Source: Myxococcales bacterium (lineage in GTDB: Bacteria; Myxococcota_A; Polyangia; Polyangiales; Ga0077539). From it: DNA of 64,000 nucleotides. The notes under the pieces were generated by a model. That model was not told the origin of the DNA. It saw only the letters and a program-made list of their open reading frames with translations, and did not search any database. A program made the translations under genes and the position numbers. Below, one piece after another: positions 8,833-17,546 of the stretch. The stretch is from NCBI GenBank assembly GCA_016793325.1, contig JAEUKI010000012.1, forward strand, positions 62,001 through 126,000. Direction: 5' to 3'. Each line of letters begins with the position of its first letter. Positions within the stretch are counted from its first letter, which is position 1.

Positions 8833-9627
8833 ATGAATGATCCCGACGCCCGGCGCACCCCAACTCCTGTCTCGGTCGAAGCGGCTGGGACAAACGGTGC
8901 AAATGCCGGCGCGGAGCCCCTCCGTCCTCGGCCCCTCGCGCCGCTCGACGGAGCCCCCTCGATGAACGCACCCGCCCTCGCATCGGTCACGCAAATCTCC
9001 GCGCCATCGAGCCACGCGTCCGCAAGCAACACCGTCGACGACGCGGTCCCCGCGTACGTCCGGCGCGCCCAAGCGGGCGACGCCCAGGGCTTCAAGGAGC
9101 TCTACAGCAAGCACAAGCGCGACGTCGCGCGGCTCGCGATGCGCATGGTGGGCCCGAGGGCGGACCTCGAGGACGTCGTTCAAGAGGTGTTCGTCCAGGT
9201 GTTTCGCTCGCTCTCTGCGTTTCGCGGCGAGTCGCGCTTCAGCACGTGGCTCCACCGCGTCACCGTCAACGTCTCGCTCATGTACCTGCGCGCGCAGAAG
9301 TCGCGGCCGCAGCTCGCGCGAGACAGCGTGGTCCCCGAACCGGCGACGAGCGACATCGAGTCGCCCGCCTCCGGAGCGGCCACCGCCGAGCGCCTCCGCG
9401 CGCTCTACGCAATTCTCGACAACCTCTCGGACAAAAAGCGCGTCGTGTTCGTGTTGCACGACCTCGAGGGAGTGTCCGCTTCGGAGATCGCCGACACCGT
9501 CGGAGCGCCGGTCCTCACGGTGCGAACCCGGCTCTTTTACGCGCGGCGCGAGGTGTACGCCGCCATGGCCAAGGACCCGTCGCTCGACGCCATCGCAAAA
9601 GAGCTCGGCCTCGAACAGATCCGGTGA
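8833..9627 (+). CDS. ECF-type RNA polymerase sigma factor
   Basis: A 264-residue sigma factor. After a Pro/Ala-rich, low-complexity N-terminus of about 70 residues, region 2 is seen at about 75-145 (AQGFKELYSKHKRDVARLAM, VVQEVFVQVFRSLSAFRGES, FSTWLHRVTVNV). Region 4 at about 195-245 reads LSDKKRVVFVLHDLEGVSAS, then EIADTVGAPVLTVRTRLFYARREV, the helix-turn-helix that reads the -35 box. The ATG at 8833 is chosen; an ATG at 8962, after most of the low-complexity part, is possible. The TGA overlaps the GTG of the anti-sigma gene, the classic sigma/anti-sigma arrangement. The N-terminal extension is longer than usual for ECF factors. Its target genes are unknown. Confidence 0.93.
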   Translation: MNDPDARRTPTPVSVEAAGTNGANAGAEPLRPRPLAPLDGAPSMNAPALASVTQISAPSSHASASNTVDDAVPAYVRRAQAGDAQGFKELYSKHKRDVARLAMRMVGPRADLEDVVQEVFVQVFRSLSAFRGESRFSTWLHRVTVNVSLMYLRAQKSRPQLARDSVVPEPATSDIESPASGAATAERLRALYAILDNLSDKKRVVFVLHDLEGVSASEIADTVGAPVLTVRTRLFYARREVYAAMAKDPSLDAIAKELGLEQIR

Positions 9628-11210
9628 GCACGGTGACCACGGTGACCAAGATGTCCAACGAACATCCCTCGGACGAGGCTCTCTTCGACGGCGACCGCGC
9701 CGCCCTCGATCACGCGCGCACGTGCGAAGAGTGTCGCGTGCGCTCGGTGCGTCTCCGCACGGGCGCGGCGCTCGTTCAGCGCGTTCGCAAGACGTCTCAG
9801 CCCGACCTCGATTGGGCCAAGGTCGACGACTTCGTCGCGCGCGCCGCAGCCGAGACCGCCGCGGACGTTCGATCGGGCAAGATCCGTCCTCCGTCTGCGC
9901 TGCGCCGCAACGCGCCCGCGGCCATCGGCCTCTCGCTCGCCATCGCCGCCGCCGCCGTCATCGGCTGGCGCATGCAGACGCGCGCGTCCAACTCACCCGG
10001 TCCCAACGTCGCGTCGACCCATACGCCGTCCCCTCGCACGAGCTCCGGTGGAACGCGCATCGTCGACGTCGCCCCCGCGCCTTGGAGCGAGGTTCGCGTG
10101 ATCCTCGCGACCCGCGACGTCGAGCATCTCTCCGCAGCGGGCGAGCGCTCGCCGCTCACCGCGCGATCCCGTGTTCACACGGGCGATCGCATCGTCGGCA
10201 GCACGACCCGATCGCGCGCCGTCGTCGCGGCTTCAACGGGCCAGCGCCTCGACGCCCGCGGCGAGAGCGAAGTGCGCATCGCGTCGCTCGACGCTTCGGG
10301 CAGCGGGGCTCAGCTCGTCCGCGGCGAAGCGCGCGTCGATGTTCGCCGCGGATCGGCGAAGCTCACGCTCGACGCGTTCGAGTGGCGCGTCGTCGCCAAG
10401 AGCGGCTCGTTCGTCGCGAAGATCGAAGGCGACTCGGTGCGGCTCCGGGTCATCGAAGGGACCGTCGACGTCGCGCACCGCGGCGGCGCTCCCACCGTGT
10501 TGACCTCGGGTCGCGAGCTCGTTCTCGACAAGCACGGGCAACAGACGGCAGTGCAGTCCGCAGGCGCAGCGGACGATCACGCGCTCGACGAACGGGCGCT
10601 CGCCCTCGGCGAAGACGGCGCGCTCGTCGCGTTGCCGTCGGGCGCCGAGTCCGCGCAGCTCACGATCGACGGCGCGTCTGCTCCGCAAGGGACGAGCGTC
10701 GTTCGCGTCTCGCGCGCGGCCTCGCTCGTCGCGCGCAACGGCGACGCGCAGTGGACGCTCGAGCTCGACCCGCGCCGAGCGGCCGCGGTCGAGCCCCAGT
10801 GGTCCTCTCATGCGCCCACGATTTCAAGTGGGACCACGCCCGCGAGCGCAGCGACGTCGCACGGCCTCGTCGCCGCCAACGCGCGCCGGCCCGCGCGCGC
10901 GTCGCAGCGCGTGGCGCTCACCGCGTCGACGATCCCCGAGGACGCCGTCGCGGGATTTCGCGCGGTTCAACGCTCGCTCGGTCAGCGCGCGCGCCACTGC
11001 TTCGACGCGTGCGAGCGCAACAACAGCTGCGGCGACACGAGCGCGCTGGCGCCCGTCGTCGATTTCGACGCAGAGGGAAGGGTGGGCGCGATTCGGATCG
11101 AGGGAGCGCCGTCGCCGACGTTGGCCGCGTGCATCGACCGCGAAGTGCGCGCGATGCGCCTGCCGTTGCTCGCCAACCAGCGCGTCAACCTCGGGCGCTT
11201 CTCGCGCTGA
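9624..11210 (+). CDS. zinc-type anti-sigma factor fused to FecR-like and TonB/AgmX-like C-terminal parts
   Basis: A 528-residue membrane protein. Near the N-terminus H-ARTCEEC (H30, C34, C37) is the HX3CX2C motif of zinc-binding anti-sigma domains. One membrane helix (PAAIGLSLAIAAAAVIGW, about 96-115) follows. Outside the cytoplasm there is a FecR-like beta domain (SRVHTGDRIVGSTTRSRAVV ... VIEGTVDVAHRGGAPTVLTS, about 160-300). The last 90 residues (RAVQRSLGQRARHCFDACER ... CIDREVRAMRLPLLAN) resemble the AgmX/PglI or TonB-like C-terminal domain with paired Cys. It should hold the sigma factor at the membrane until an envelope signal arrives. The GTG at 9624 overlaps the sigma stop; three further in-frame starts follow every nine bases (9633, 9642, 9651). 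Confidence 0.87.
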   Translation: MSTVTTVTKMSNEHPSDEALFDGDRAALDHARTCEECRVRSVRLRTGAALVQRVRKTSQPDLDWAKVDDFVARAAAETAADVRSGKIRPPSALRRNAPAAIGLSLAIAAAAVIGWRMQTRASNSPGPNVASTHTPSPRTSSGGTRIVDVAPAPWSEVRVILATRDVEHLSAAGERSPLTARSRVHTGDRIVGSTTRSRAVVAASTGQRLDARGESEVRIASLDASGSGAQLVRGEARVDVRRGSAKLTLDAFEWRVVAKSGSFVAKIEGDSVRLRVIEGTVDVAHRGGAPTVLTSGRELVLDKHGQQTAVQSAGAADDHALDERALALGEDGALVALPSGAESAQLTIDGASAPQGTSVVRVSRAASLVARNGDAQWTLELDPRRAAAVEPQWSSHAPTISSGTTPASAATSHGLVAANARRPARASQRVALTASTIPEDAVAGFRAVQRSLGQRARHCFDACERNNSCGDTSALAPVVDFDAEGRVGAIRIEGAPSPTLAACIDREVRAMRLPLLANQRVNLGRFSR

Positions 11211-11219
11211 TCGCGGCGG

Positions 11220-12428
11220 TTATCTCGCGACGAGCGAGTACGGGGGAAGTCCCAAGGACAGCGGCTCGGCCCACGCTCGCGCGCCGGACTGCGCGTCGAA
11301 CGCGACGATCCCCGACCGACGCTCGAGTCCGGGGGTGACGCTTCCACGATCGCCGATGTACACGCGGCCATCGGAGCCGAGGACGGGCGCCGTCAGCGCG
11401 TACTCGGGAACCTCGATCCACGTGCGAACGACCGCGCGCGCAGCGACGGACCACTCGACGAGACGCGTGCTTCCGACGGTCATGCGATCATCGGCGCCCG
11501 GCTCGGTCATGGCGACGATCAACAGCCGGTCGTCGTCGAGCGCGAGGACGTGGAGCGGGTTTCCGCCGAACGCGCGTTCGTCCCCGAGGGTCTCTGCGAC
11601 GCGCATTCGCGCCGTGTCGACGCGGACGATCGCGCCGTCGCCGAGCGTTCGCAGCGCGCCTGCGCAGGGCACGAAGAGGTCGCCGCCACGGAGGGCCATT
11701 TGTCCGAACGGATTGGCGAACGGCAGCTCGATCGCGTCGACCGCGGGGGTCGACGTGTCTGCGTCTACGAGCGCTCGGGTCGCGAGGTCGACGACGGCGA
11801 TCGCACCACGGCGCGGCGACGAGAGGCGCATCGCGTCCCAGCGCTGAATCGTGACGAACGCTCGCTCGCCGACGCGCGCGATCGTGCTCGGCGCCGCCCG
11901 CGGAGCGTCTTGCGCGAACGCGTCGAGCGCGATGTTCGCGCTGACCGAGAAGGTCGCGGTGTCGAACACGCCGAGCGACGACTGGTTGTTGCGCGAAAAC
12001 AGCGCGAATCGCTCGTCGATCGCGAGGTAGCCGCGGACGTTCGCCGAGCGATCCCCGTCGCGCGCGGACGCGGCGCCGTCGAGCACGAGGGCTCCGTTGG
12101 GGCGCGGCGAGTAGACCGCGATCTGGTCGACGGTGGTGGTGTAGTCCATGACGACCACGCGCGTCCCATGGCGAGCGACGAGCGAATCACCCGTCGCGCT
12201 CGCGGCCGCGCGACGCGCGCAGCGCGCGGAAGTGGCGAGCGAAGCGACCTCGCCGGACTCGTAGTCCGACGTCGTGGCCCACAAATCAACCGGCGTTTCG
12301 ACGGTGGGAACGCACGCGTTCGCCCCTGCGTCACCGTTGGACGCCGCGCCGCAGCTGCAGCTCAACGCGAGCGAGGCGGCGGCCGCGAAGGCGGCGAAGC
12401 TGTGCCCTGTGTTGCGTCCGAGGTCCAC
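11220..12428 (-). CDS. beta-propeller-like lipoprotein next to a TonB receptor
   Basis: A 402-residue exported protein. The N-terminus NTGHSFAAFAAAASLALSCS is a signal peptide with an approximate lipobox (A-L-S-C). The rest is a series of blade-like repeats alternating beta strands and 'value of' loops, for example SLGVFDTATFSVSANIALDA, GAIAVVDLATRALVDADTST, GAIVRVDTARMRVAETLGDE and GIVAFDAQSGARAWAEPLSL, as in YncE/BtuG-type propellers. The only in-frame start that keeps the signal peptide is the GTG at 12428, which overlaps the end of the TonB-receptor gene by 67 bases. By analogy with BtuG beside BtuB it may be a surface substrate-binding partner of that receptor; this is inference. Confidence 0.82.
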   Translation of the reverse strand: MDLGRNTGHSFAAFAAAASLALSCSCGAASNGDAGANACVPTVETPVDLWATTSDYESGEVASLATSARCARRAAASATGDSLVARHGTRVVVMDYTTTVDQIAVYSPRPNGALVLDGAASARDGDRSANVRGYLAIDERFALFSRNNQSSLGVFDTATFSVSANIALDAFAQDAPRAAPSTIARVGERAFVTIQRWDAMRLSSPRRGAIAVVDLATRALVDADTSTPAVDAIELPFANPFGQMALRGGDLFVPCAGALRTLGDGAIVRVDTARMRVAETLGDERAFGGNPLHVLALDDDRLLIVAMTEPGADDRMTVGSTRLVEWSVAARAVVRTWIEVPEYALTAPVLGSDGRVYIGDRGSVTPGLERRSGIVAFDAQSGARAWAEPLSLGLPPYSLVAR

Positions 12429-14401
12429 GAGACAGAGACATACACCCCGCGCGACGGCAGGGGAAATCCGGCGAAATCCGAGACGACCGCGCGCTCGACG
12501 ACGCCCGACGGACGCGTGATGCACCCCTCTCGAACGTCCAACAAGTTGGTCCCTTGAACGTCGATCGACAGGCCGCGCACCCACGGGACCTCGACGCCCG
12601 CAGAGGCGGACCACAACCCGCGCGGAGGAGCGGCGTAGAGATTCGCGCTGTCGAAGTACAGCCCCGCGATCGCGGAGAGCTCGCTCGACACACGAAACCA
12701 ACGCCACCGTCCCTCGGCGCGAACGAACGCGTCGTGCTCGGGAATATTCGGCACACGTTTTCGATCGACCTCGCCGAAGCCCGTCGCGATCGCGCTCGTG
12801 TACGCGTAGCTCGCCGTGAGCGAGAGCCACGGTCCGACGCTCAATCGCCCCTGCGCCTCGAAGCCGAGGACCTCTGCGCCCCGAAGGTTGAACGCCTTGA
12901 GCGCGAGCGCGCTCGTCCTCGTGAGCACGATCAAGTTGTCCGCGCGACGGGCGAAGCCGCCCACCTCCAGTCGACCGGTGAACAGTCCGCGCGTTGCGCG
13001 CACGATGACCGCGGCGTCGAGGGTGGCGCTCGATTCGGGGACGAGCGTCGTGTTCGAGCGGAGGTACTCGCCGAGGCCATAGAGCTCGATGAGCGACGGC
13101 GCTCGCTCGAGGATCGATCCTCCGACGCGAAGGGAGAGCCACCGCCACGGCGACGCGAGCACTGCAAATCGTGGGGACGCGAGGGCGCGCGCGCGATCGG
13201 CGCCGCGCGCGGCAGCGGCGTCCGAGAGCACATCGAAGCCGAAGCCGCCCAAGAGCTCGATGACCTCGATCGGCCGCGCGCGGAGCTCGACCCCGGCGAG
13301 GACGCTCGTTCGCGTGGCGCTCGCCGCGCCGGAAGCGGCGCCGCCGTCGGAGGTCGCGAATTGATCGCGACGGACACGGGCGATCGCTTCGACGTCGATC
13401 CATCGCTCGCGCCATCGTGCGGTCGCGCCGGTGTCGATCGCCCACCCGCCGGCCTGCGCGTCGCCCGAGCCGACTTCGCGCGAAGGGTCCGCGAACGAGT
13501 CGCGACGCCATTGCACAGACGCGAAGGGCTCGACCGAGAAGTTTCCGCGTCGGATCGGGGCGTAGGCGCGAACGTTCCATCGGCCCTGCGCGAGATACGT
13601 GTGTTGGTACTGGAGCGAGCCGGGCCCAGCGAGGCCCGCGATGCGCGCGGCTCCGAGCGCTTGAATACAGAACACGCCGACGCAGGCGCGAAGGAGCGCG
13701 TCCGCGCTGTCCCCTTGTGCATTTCGCCGCACCCGATCGCGTCGATCGTCGCGCTCATCGAGCGGCGTCGCGTTGTCGTCGAAGAAGAGAAAGTCCCCCT
13801 GGGTCCCGCGGTACGAGACGAGCGCGAGCCCGTTTGCGAAGCCGCCGCCGGCGACCAGCGCCGCCGCGCGACGCTGTCCGAACGAGCCGCCGCCCGCGGT
13901 GATCCACGCAGCGCTGCGCCCGTCGCGACCGGCGAACGATCGCGTTCGCAGGTCGATCGTGCCGCCGACGCCTTGCATTCCGAGCGCGATGGGCGCGGCG
14001 CCTCGGTACACATCGGCCCGAGAAAACGCTGCTGGCGGGAGCAACGAGACGTCGACGCTCGGCGCAAACGCGTCGTTGAGGAGCACGCCGTCGACCGCGA
14101 CGCTCACCTGCGCGCTCGGCGCGCCGCGCATCGAGAGGAACGTCGGTGCCAATCCGTCGCCGGTCGAACGCGGGTGCAGGCCCGGCGCCTCGTCGAGCAA
14201 CGGCGCGATCGCGTTTGCGTTGCGCCCGCGAACCGAGAGATCGACCACCGTCCCCGAGCGAACCGAGTCTTCGACGCTGCGCCGCGCGTCACGAACGGGA
14301 TCGGTGCGAATCGTCGTCGAGCCCTCGTCACGCGACTGCGCCCGTGCGCTCGCCGCAGCGAGCACGACCGAAGCAGTGATTGTGACTACCGACGCGCGCA
14401 C
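12362..14401 (-). CDS. TonB-dependent outer-membrane receptor
   Basis: A 679-residue receptor. Signal peptide SVVTITASVVLAAASARAQS, then a plug domain (about 50-160) with the typical reading APTFLSMRGAPSAQVSVAVD followed by GVLLNDAF, and YRGAAPIALGMQGVGGTIDL. The C-terminal half shows the strand/loop pattern of a 22-strand barrel, with the late motifs FNLRGAEVLGFEAQGRLSVG and VSSELSAIAGLYFDSANLYA and a terminal region near GVYVSVSW. The family imports siderophores, cobalamin or other ligands using TonB energy; the ligand here cannot be told. A short segment after the signal (TVVDLSVRGRNANAI) may contain a TonB-box-like element. The GTG at 14401 overlaps the FG-GAP gene by 16 bases; the propeller lipoprotein follows. 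Confidence 0.9.
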   Translation of the reverse strand: MRASVVTITASVVLAAASARAQSRDEGSTTIRTDPVRDARRSVEDSVRSGTVVDLSVRGRNANAIAPLLDEAPGLHPRSTGDGLAPTFLSMRGAPSAQVSVAVDGVLLNDAFAPSVDVSLLPPAAFSRADVYRGAAPIALGMQGVGGTIDLRTRSFAGRDGRSAAWITAGGGSFGQRRAAALVAGGGFANGLALVSYRGTQGDFLFFDDNATPLDERDDRRDRVRRNAQGDSADALLRACVGVFCIQALGAARIAGLAGPGSLQYQHTYLAQGRWNVRAYAPIRRGNFSVEPFASVQWRRDSFADPSREVGSGDAQAGGWAIDTGATARWRERWIDVEAIARVRRDQFATSDGGAASGAASATRTSVLAGVELRARPIEVIELLGGFGFDVLSDAAAARGADRARALASPRFAVLASPWRWLSLRVGGSILERAPSLIELYGLGEYLRSNTTLVPESSATLDAAVIVRATRGLFTGRLEVGGFARRADNLIVLTRTSALALKAFNLRGAEVLGFEAQGRLSVGPWLSLTASYAYTSAIATGFGEVDRKRVPNIPEHDAFVRAEGRWRWFRVSSELSAIAGLYFDSANLYAAPPRGLWSASAGVEVPWVRGLSIDVQGTNLLDVREGCITRPSGVVERAVVSDFAGFPLPSRGVYVSVSWTSDATQGTASPPSRPPPRSR

Positions 14402-16524
14402 CAGCGTGACGAGCGAAGGGCAGAGGGAAGCACGCGTCGAAACGAGATCGACCGACCGATCTCGTCGCCAGCCGCTGCGCCAGTCAGCGTCGTGTGCAGC
14501 GTCGGGCTCGCCGCGCCGAAATAGACGAACACCGCGCCCGCTGCATTTCGTCCCATCGGGTCCGCCTGTGGAGCACCGATGCTGAAGTCCCCGCGGCCAT
14601 CTCCGTTGAGGTCGGCGTGTGACGCGACGGCGAAGCCGAGCACGTCGCTGGCGACCTCGCCGCTCACGGTGAGAGACGCAGCGGCTTCGACCCCTGTCAT
14701 CGACCCACGAAACAAGAACGCGGATCCAGCGGCCGATCTCGAACTCGGATCCGCGTTGTGCGCGCCGACGAGCACCTCGTCGAAGCCGTCGCCGTTTGTG
14801 TCACGCACGACGGCGACGGACGCGCCAAACCAGTCGCCGTTTGCCGCGCCTTCGAGAACCGGTCCCGCGATCGGCGCAGCTCCTACGCGGCCGAGAAGCG
14901 TGCGAACCACGCCCGCGCGCCCGCGACCGCTGACAGACTCGTTGTACGCGCCTGCGACAATGTCGCTCACCCCGTCGCCGTTGAGGTCACCAGTTGCGTC
15001 GACATCCCAGCCGAGATTTGCAACGGCTGCGACGCCGACCGCGAGCTCGATTGCCGTCGCCTGCGGTCCGGACGCGGTTCCCGGAAACGCGAGGACCGCT
15101 CCCGTTGGGCTATTCGGCGCGCCAACGATGGTGTCGGTGTACGTGTCGCCGTTGTAGTCGCCCAGCGACACACGAAATCCAACGCCCCCGTGCGAGGGGA
15201 GCCCCACCAGCGTCGGAGGGGTCGCGGGCGCCAATCCCGATCGAGACCCGCGATACACGACGAGTCGCCCGATGTTCGACCCAGCTCCGCTCGCTCCGAT
15301 GACCAAGTCCGAGTAGCCGTCGCGGTCGATGTCGCCTCCGGCAACGGCGATCCCGAACGTCTCGTTCATGGTGTTGCCGCAGAGCCGCGTGGGAGCAGTC
15401 GAGAAATCGAGCGGCCCTGCGCTCGAGTACACGAACACGCACCCGACGTTCGTTTGTCCTCCGACAGGGGTGAGCGACGCGCTCGTTGCAACGTCGGCGA
15501 ATCCGTCACCGTTCACGTCGCCGATCCCAATGGCTTCGTCGGTCACCGAGTACTCGCCACCCGACGGCATGAAGCTCCTCGGAGCACCGAGGCTCGAGGC
15601 TCCGCCGAAACGAGCTTCGAAACGTCGCATCACGCTCCCTGTCCGAACGGCCAAGGTCGTGTCCGTAAATCCATCGCCGTTGATGTCGAGCTCCGTGCCG
15701 TACGCCGTATCGACGCTCGAGTCCGTCGCGCGCGTGCGAAACTGCCACGTGGGGCTGAAGCGCGTTCCAGCCGTTGCGCCGACACGCCCGCGCAAGCGCC
15801 AGAACAGCGCGCTCGACGCGGGCAGCGCTGCGCTCGGTCGCGCGCTCGTTCCCGTCGCGTCGAACATCGCGACCCGCATCGTGCATGCACGATCGCGGCA
15901 CACTTCGACGACGGCTCCGTCGGTCCCGGCGCCGAGCTCCCATCGAAACGTCGGTCGATGCGTGCTCACCGTGCTCGTCCCCGGCGGAAAGATCGGCCTC
16001 GGAACGAGCGCCTCGCAGCTGTCGCCCACGCGCTCGAAGCCAGCCAAGCACTCGATGCCGCACGTTTGCGATACGCACGTCGCGCGCGAACCTGCCGGCG
16101 TCGGGCAAGGATCGCAGCGCGTACCGCAGGTCGCGATCGAGTCGTTGGTGACGCACGTTCCGTTGCACGCGTGCGTGTTCGACGGACACATGAGCGAGCA
16201 CATCCCCGCAGCGCACGTCGCGGTGCCGGCCTCTGGAGCAGCGCAGCGCATCCCGCACATCCCGCAGTGCTCCGCGTTGGTCGCGAGATCGACGCACTGC
16301 GCGCCGCACCGCGTCTGGCCGCTCGGACACGATGCGCTGTCACCCGCTTCGCTCGTCGCGTCGATTCGAACGCCAGTATCTCGACACCCTGTCGTCGCGC
16401 CCGGCGGGCAATCAGCGGCGCATACGCCCGCGACGAGCACTTCGCCCGGCGGGCACGAGTTCGGCCTCGGGCACCCCGTCGTCGCGGCCATCACCGCGAC
16501 GCTCATCCACCACTTCCAGCGCAT
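14386..16524 (-). CDS. Cys-rich FG-GAP (integrin-like propeller) lipoprotein
   Basis: A 712-residue surface lipoprotein. The signal peptide RWKWWMSVAVMAATTGC ends in the lipobox T-T-G-C. Residues 25-170 are Cys-rich with repeated units such as CPSGQTRCGAQCVDLATNAE and CPSNTHACNGTCVTND, common in Myxococcota surface proteins. Next is a fibronectin-like stretch (IFPPGTSTVSTHRPTFRWEL). From about 280 onward there are six FG-GAP/Ca-binding repeats: ELDINGDGFTDT, GDVNGDGFADV, GDIDRDGYSDL, GDYNGDTYTDT, GDLNGDGVSDI, RDTNGDGFDEV and finally ADLNGDGRGDF, which fold as a seven-bladed propeller. Its 3' end overlaps the TonB-receptor gene, suggesting one surface operon. The ligand is unknown. Confidence 0.9.
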   Translation of the reverse strand: MRWKWWMSVAVMAATTGCPRPNSCPPGEVLVAGVCAADCPPGATTGCRDTGVRIDATSEAGDSASCPSGQTRCGAQCVDLATNAEHCGMCGMRCAAPEAGTATCAAGMCSLMCPSNTHACNGTCVTNDSIATCGTRCDPCPTPAGSRATCVSQTCGIECLAGFERVGDSCEALVPRPIFPPGTSTVSTHRPTFRWELGAGTDGAVVEVCRDRACTMRVAMFDATGTSARPSAALPASSALFWRLRGRVGATAGTRFSPTWQFRTRATDSSVDTAYGTELDINGDGFTDTTLAVRTGSVMRRFEARFGGASSLGAPRSFMPSGGEYSVTDEAIGIGDVNGDGFADVATSASLTPVGGQTNVGCVFVYSSAGPLDFSTAPTRLCGNTMNETFGIAVAGGDIDRDGYSDLVIGASGAGSNIGRLVVYRGSRSGLAPATPPTLVGLPSHGGVGFRVSLGDYNGDTYTDTIVGAPNSPTGAVLAFPGTASGPQATAIELAVGVAAVANLGWDVDATGDLNGDGVSDIVAGAYNESVSGRGRAGVVRTLLGRVGAAPIAGPVLEGAANGDWFGASVAVVRDTNGDGFDEVLVGAHNADPSSRSAAGSAFLFRGSMTGVEAAASLTVSGEVASDVLGFAVASHADLNGDGRGDFSIGAPQADPMGRNAAGAVFVYFGAASPTLHTTLTGAAAGDEIGRSISFRRVLPSALRSSRWCARR

Positions 16525-16643
16525 CCTCGATCTCTCCTTCGTCTCGCGCCCTTCGCGAAAACGGGTGCGCTATCCGCGGCACCCCCACGCAGCTGCTCGG
16601 TACTCGAAGTTTCGCAGCATCGCGCCCGGGTCGTCCACGGCGC

Positions 16644-17453
16644 TCAGTGAAAGGTCGCTCCCTTCGCGCTCGCGCGCGCCAGCGCGTCGCGCACCGCACG
16701 TGCGTCGGACGCATCAGGCACGAGCTCGAGGTACCGCTCGAAGTCTTGCCGCGCAGCCGCCACGGCCCCGAGCGCGAGCGCGTGCGTCGCGCGATCACGG
16801 AGCCTCGTTGGTTGCGCGGTGAGCTCGAACAGCCGATCGCAGACGAGCATCGCGAGCGCGTGCTCTTTGCGGGCGCTGTAGATCGCGTCGAGGTTGGTCA
16901 GCATACGAACGATGATCGCCTGTCGATCGACGGTCGCGACGTGCTGTGGTTGCACAGTGGCCTTCGGACCAAGCGACCGACGAACGAGCCGCTCGAGCGC
17001 GGCGTCGTCGACGAGCGCGCCGCGGTTGAAGGGATCGACGAGCACGCCGCCTTCACCGCCGACTCGCGCGAGAAAGTGCCCTGGAAAGCCAACGCCCTCG
17101 ACGGTAAAGCCCACACGCCGACCGATCGCCATCAGAACGATCGCGAGCGAGATCGGGATGCCTCGACGACGCTCGATCACGCGAGACAAGAAGCTGTTCT
17201 GCGGGTCGTAGTAGTTGTCCTCGTCGCCGCGAAACCCGAGCGACGCGTAGCAGTGCGACGAGAGCGCGAGCGCCTGCGCGCGAGGCTCGACGAGCTTCGC
17301 CGCGCGGGCCGCAAACGACTGGGCCATCTCGTCGAACGCTGCGACGAACGCCGCTTCATCGAGCGCCGGATACACGTCCCGCGCGAGCTCGAACGCGAGC
17401 AGCTCGATGGGCGTCGTTTCGTCGTCGAGTCGCTTCTTCAGTGGCGATGTCAT
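16644..17453 (-). CDS. SirB1/transglutaminase-like family protein
   Basis: A 269-residue protein of the SirB1-type transglutaminase-like family with a TPR-like tail. The core segment YYDPQNSFLSRVIERRRGIP followed by ISLAIVLMAIGRRVGF (about 80-115) and VGFPGHFLARVGGEGG is the family signature. The canonical catalytic Cys position is not obvious, as in most SirB1 relatives, so enzymatic activity is doubtful. The C-terminal 80 residues (RKEHALAMLVCDRLFELTAQ ... FERYLELVPDASDARAVRDA) form helix pairs like TPRs. It starts at ATG 17453 (MTSPLKKRLDDETTPIELLA). No signal peptide, so cytoplasmic. Function unknown. Confidence 0.85.
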   Translation of the reverse strand: MTSPLKKRLDDETTPIELLAFELARDVYPALDEAAFVAAFDEMAQSFAARAAKLVEPRAQALALSSHCYASLGFRGDEDNYYDPQNSFLSRVIERRRGIPISLAIVLMAIGRRVGFTVEGVGFPGHFLARVGGEGGVLVDPFNRGALVDDAALERLVRRSLGPKATVQPQHVATVDRQAIIVRMLTNLDAIYSARKEHALAMLVCDRLFELTAQPTRLRDRATHALALGAVAAARQDFERYLELVPDASDARAVRDALARASAKGATFH

Positions 17454-17479
17454 CGATGCGCGATCCTCGAAATGCGCGA

Positions 17480-17520
17480 CGCCCCTTCAGTCGACACGAG
17501 GCGTGTCATCCGAAGGGGCG
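17480..17520 (-). terminator. strong hairpin after the lipoprotein gene
   Basis: CGCCCCTTC (17480-17488) pairs perfectly with GAAGGGGCG (17512-17520), and inside it GACAC pairs with GTGTC. It lies 27 bases beyond the stop of the minus-strand lipoprotein gene and before the SirB1-like gene, as expected for a transcription terminator, although no T-run follows. Confidence 0.55.
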
Positions 17521-17546
17521 CCGTCGAGCAGAGAACGAGACGAATA

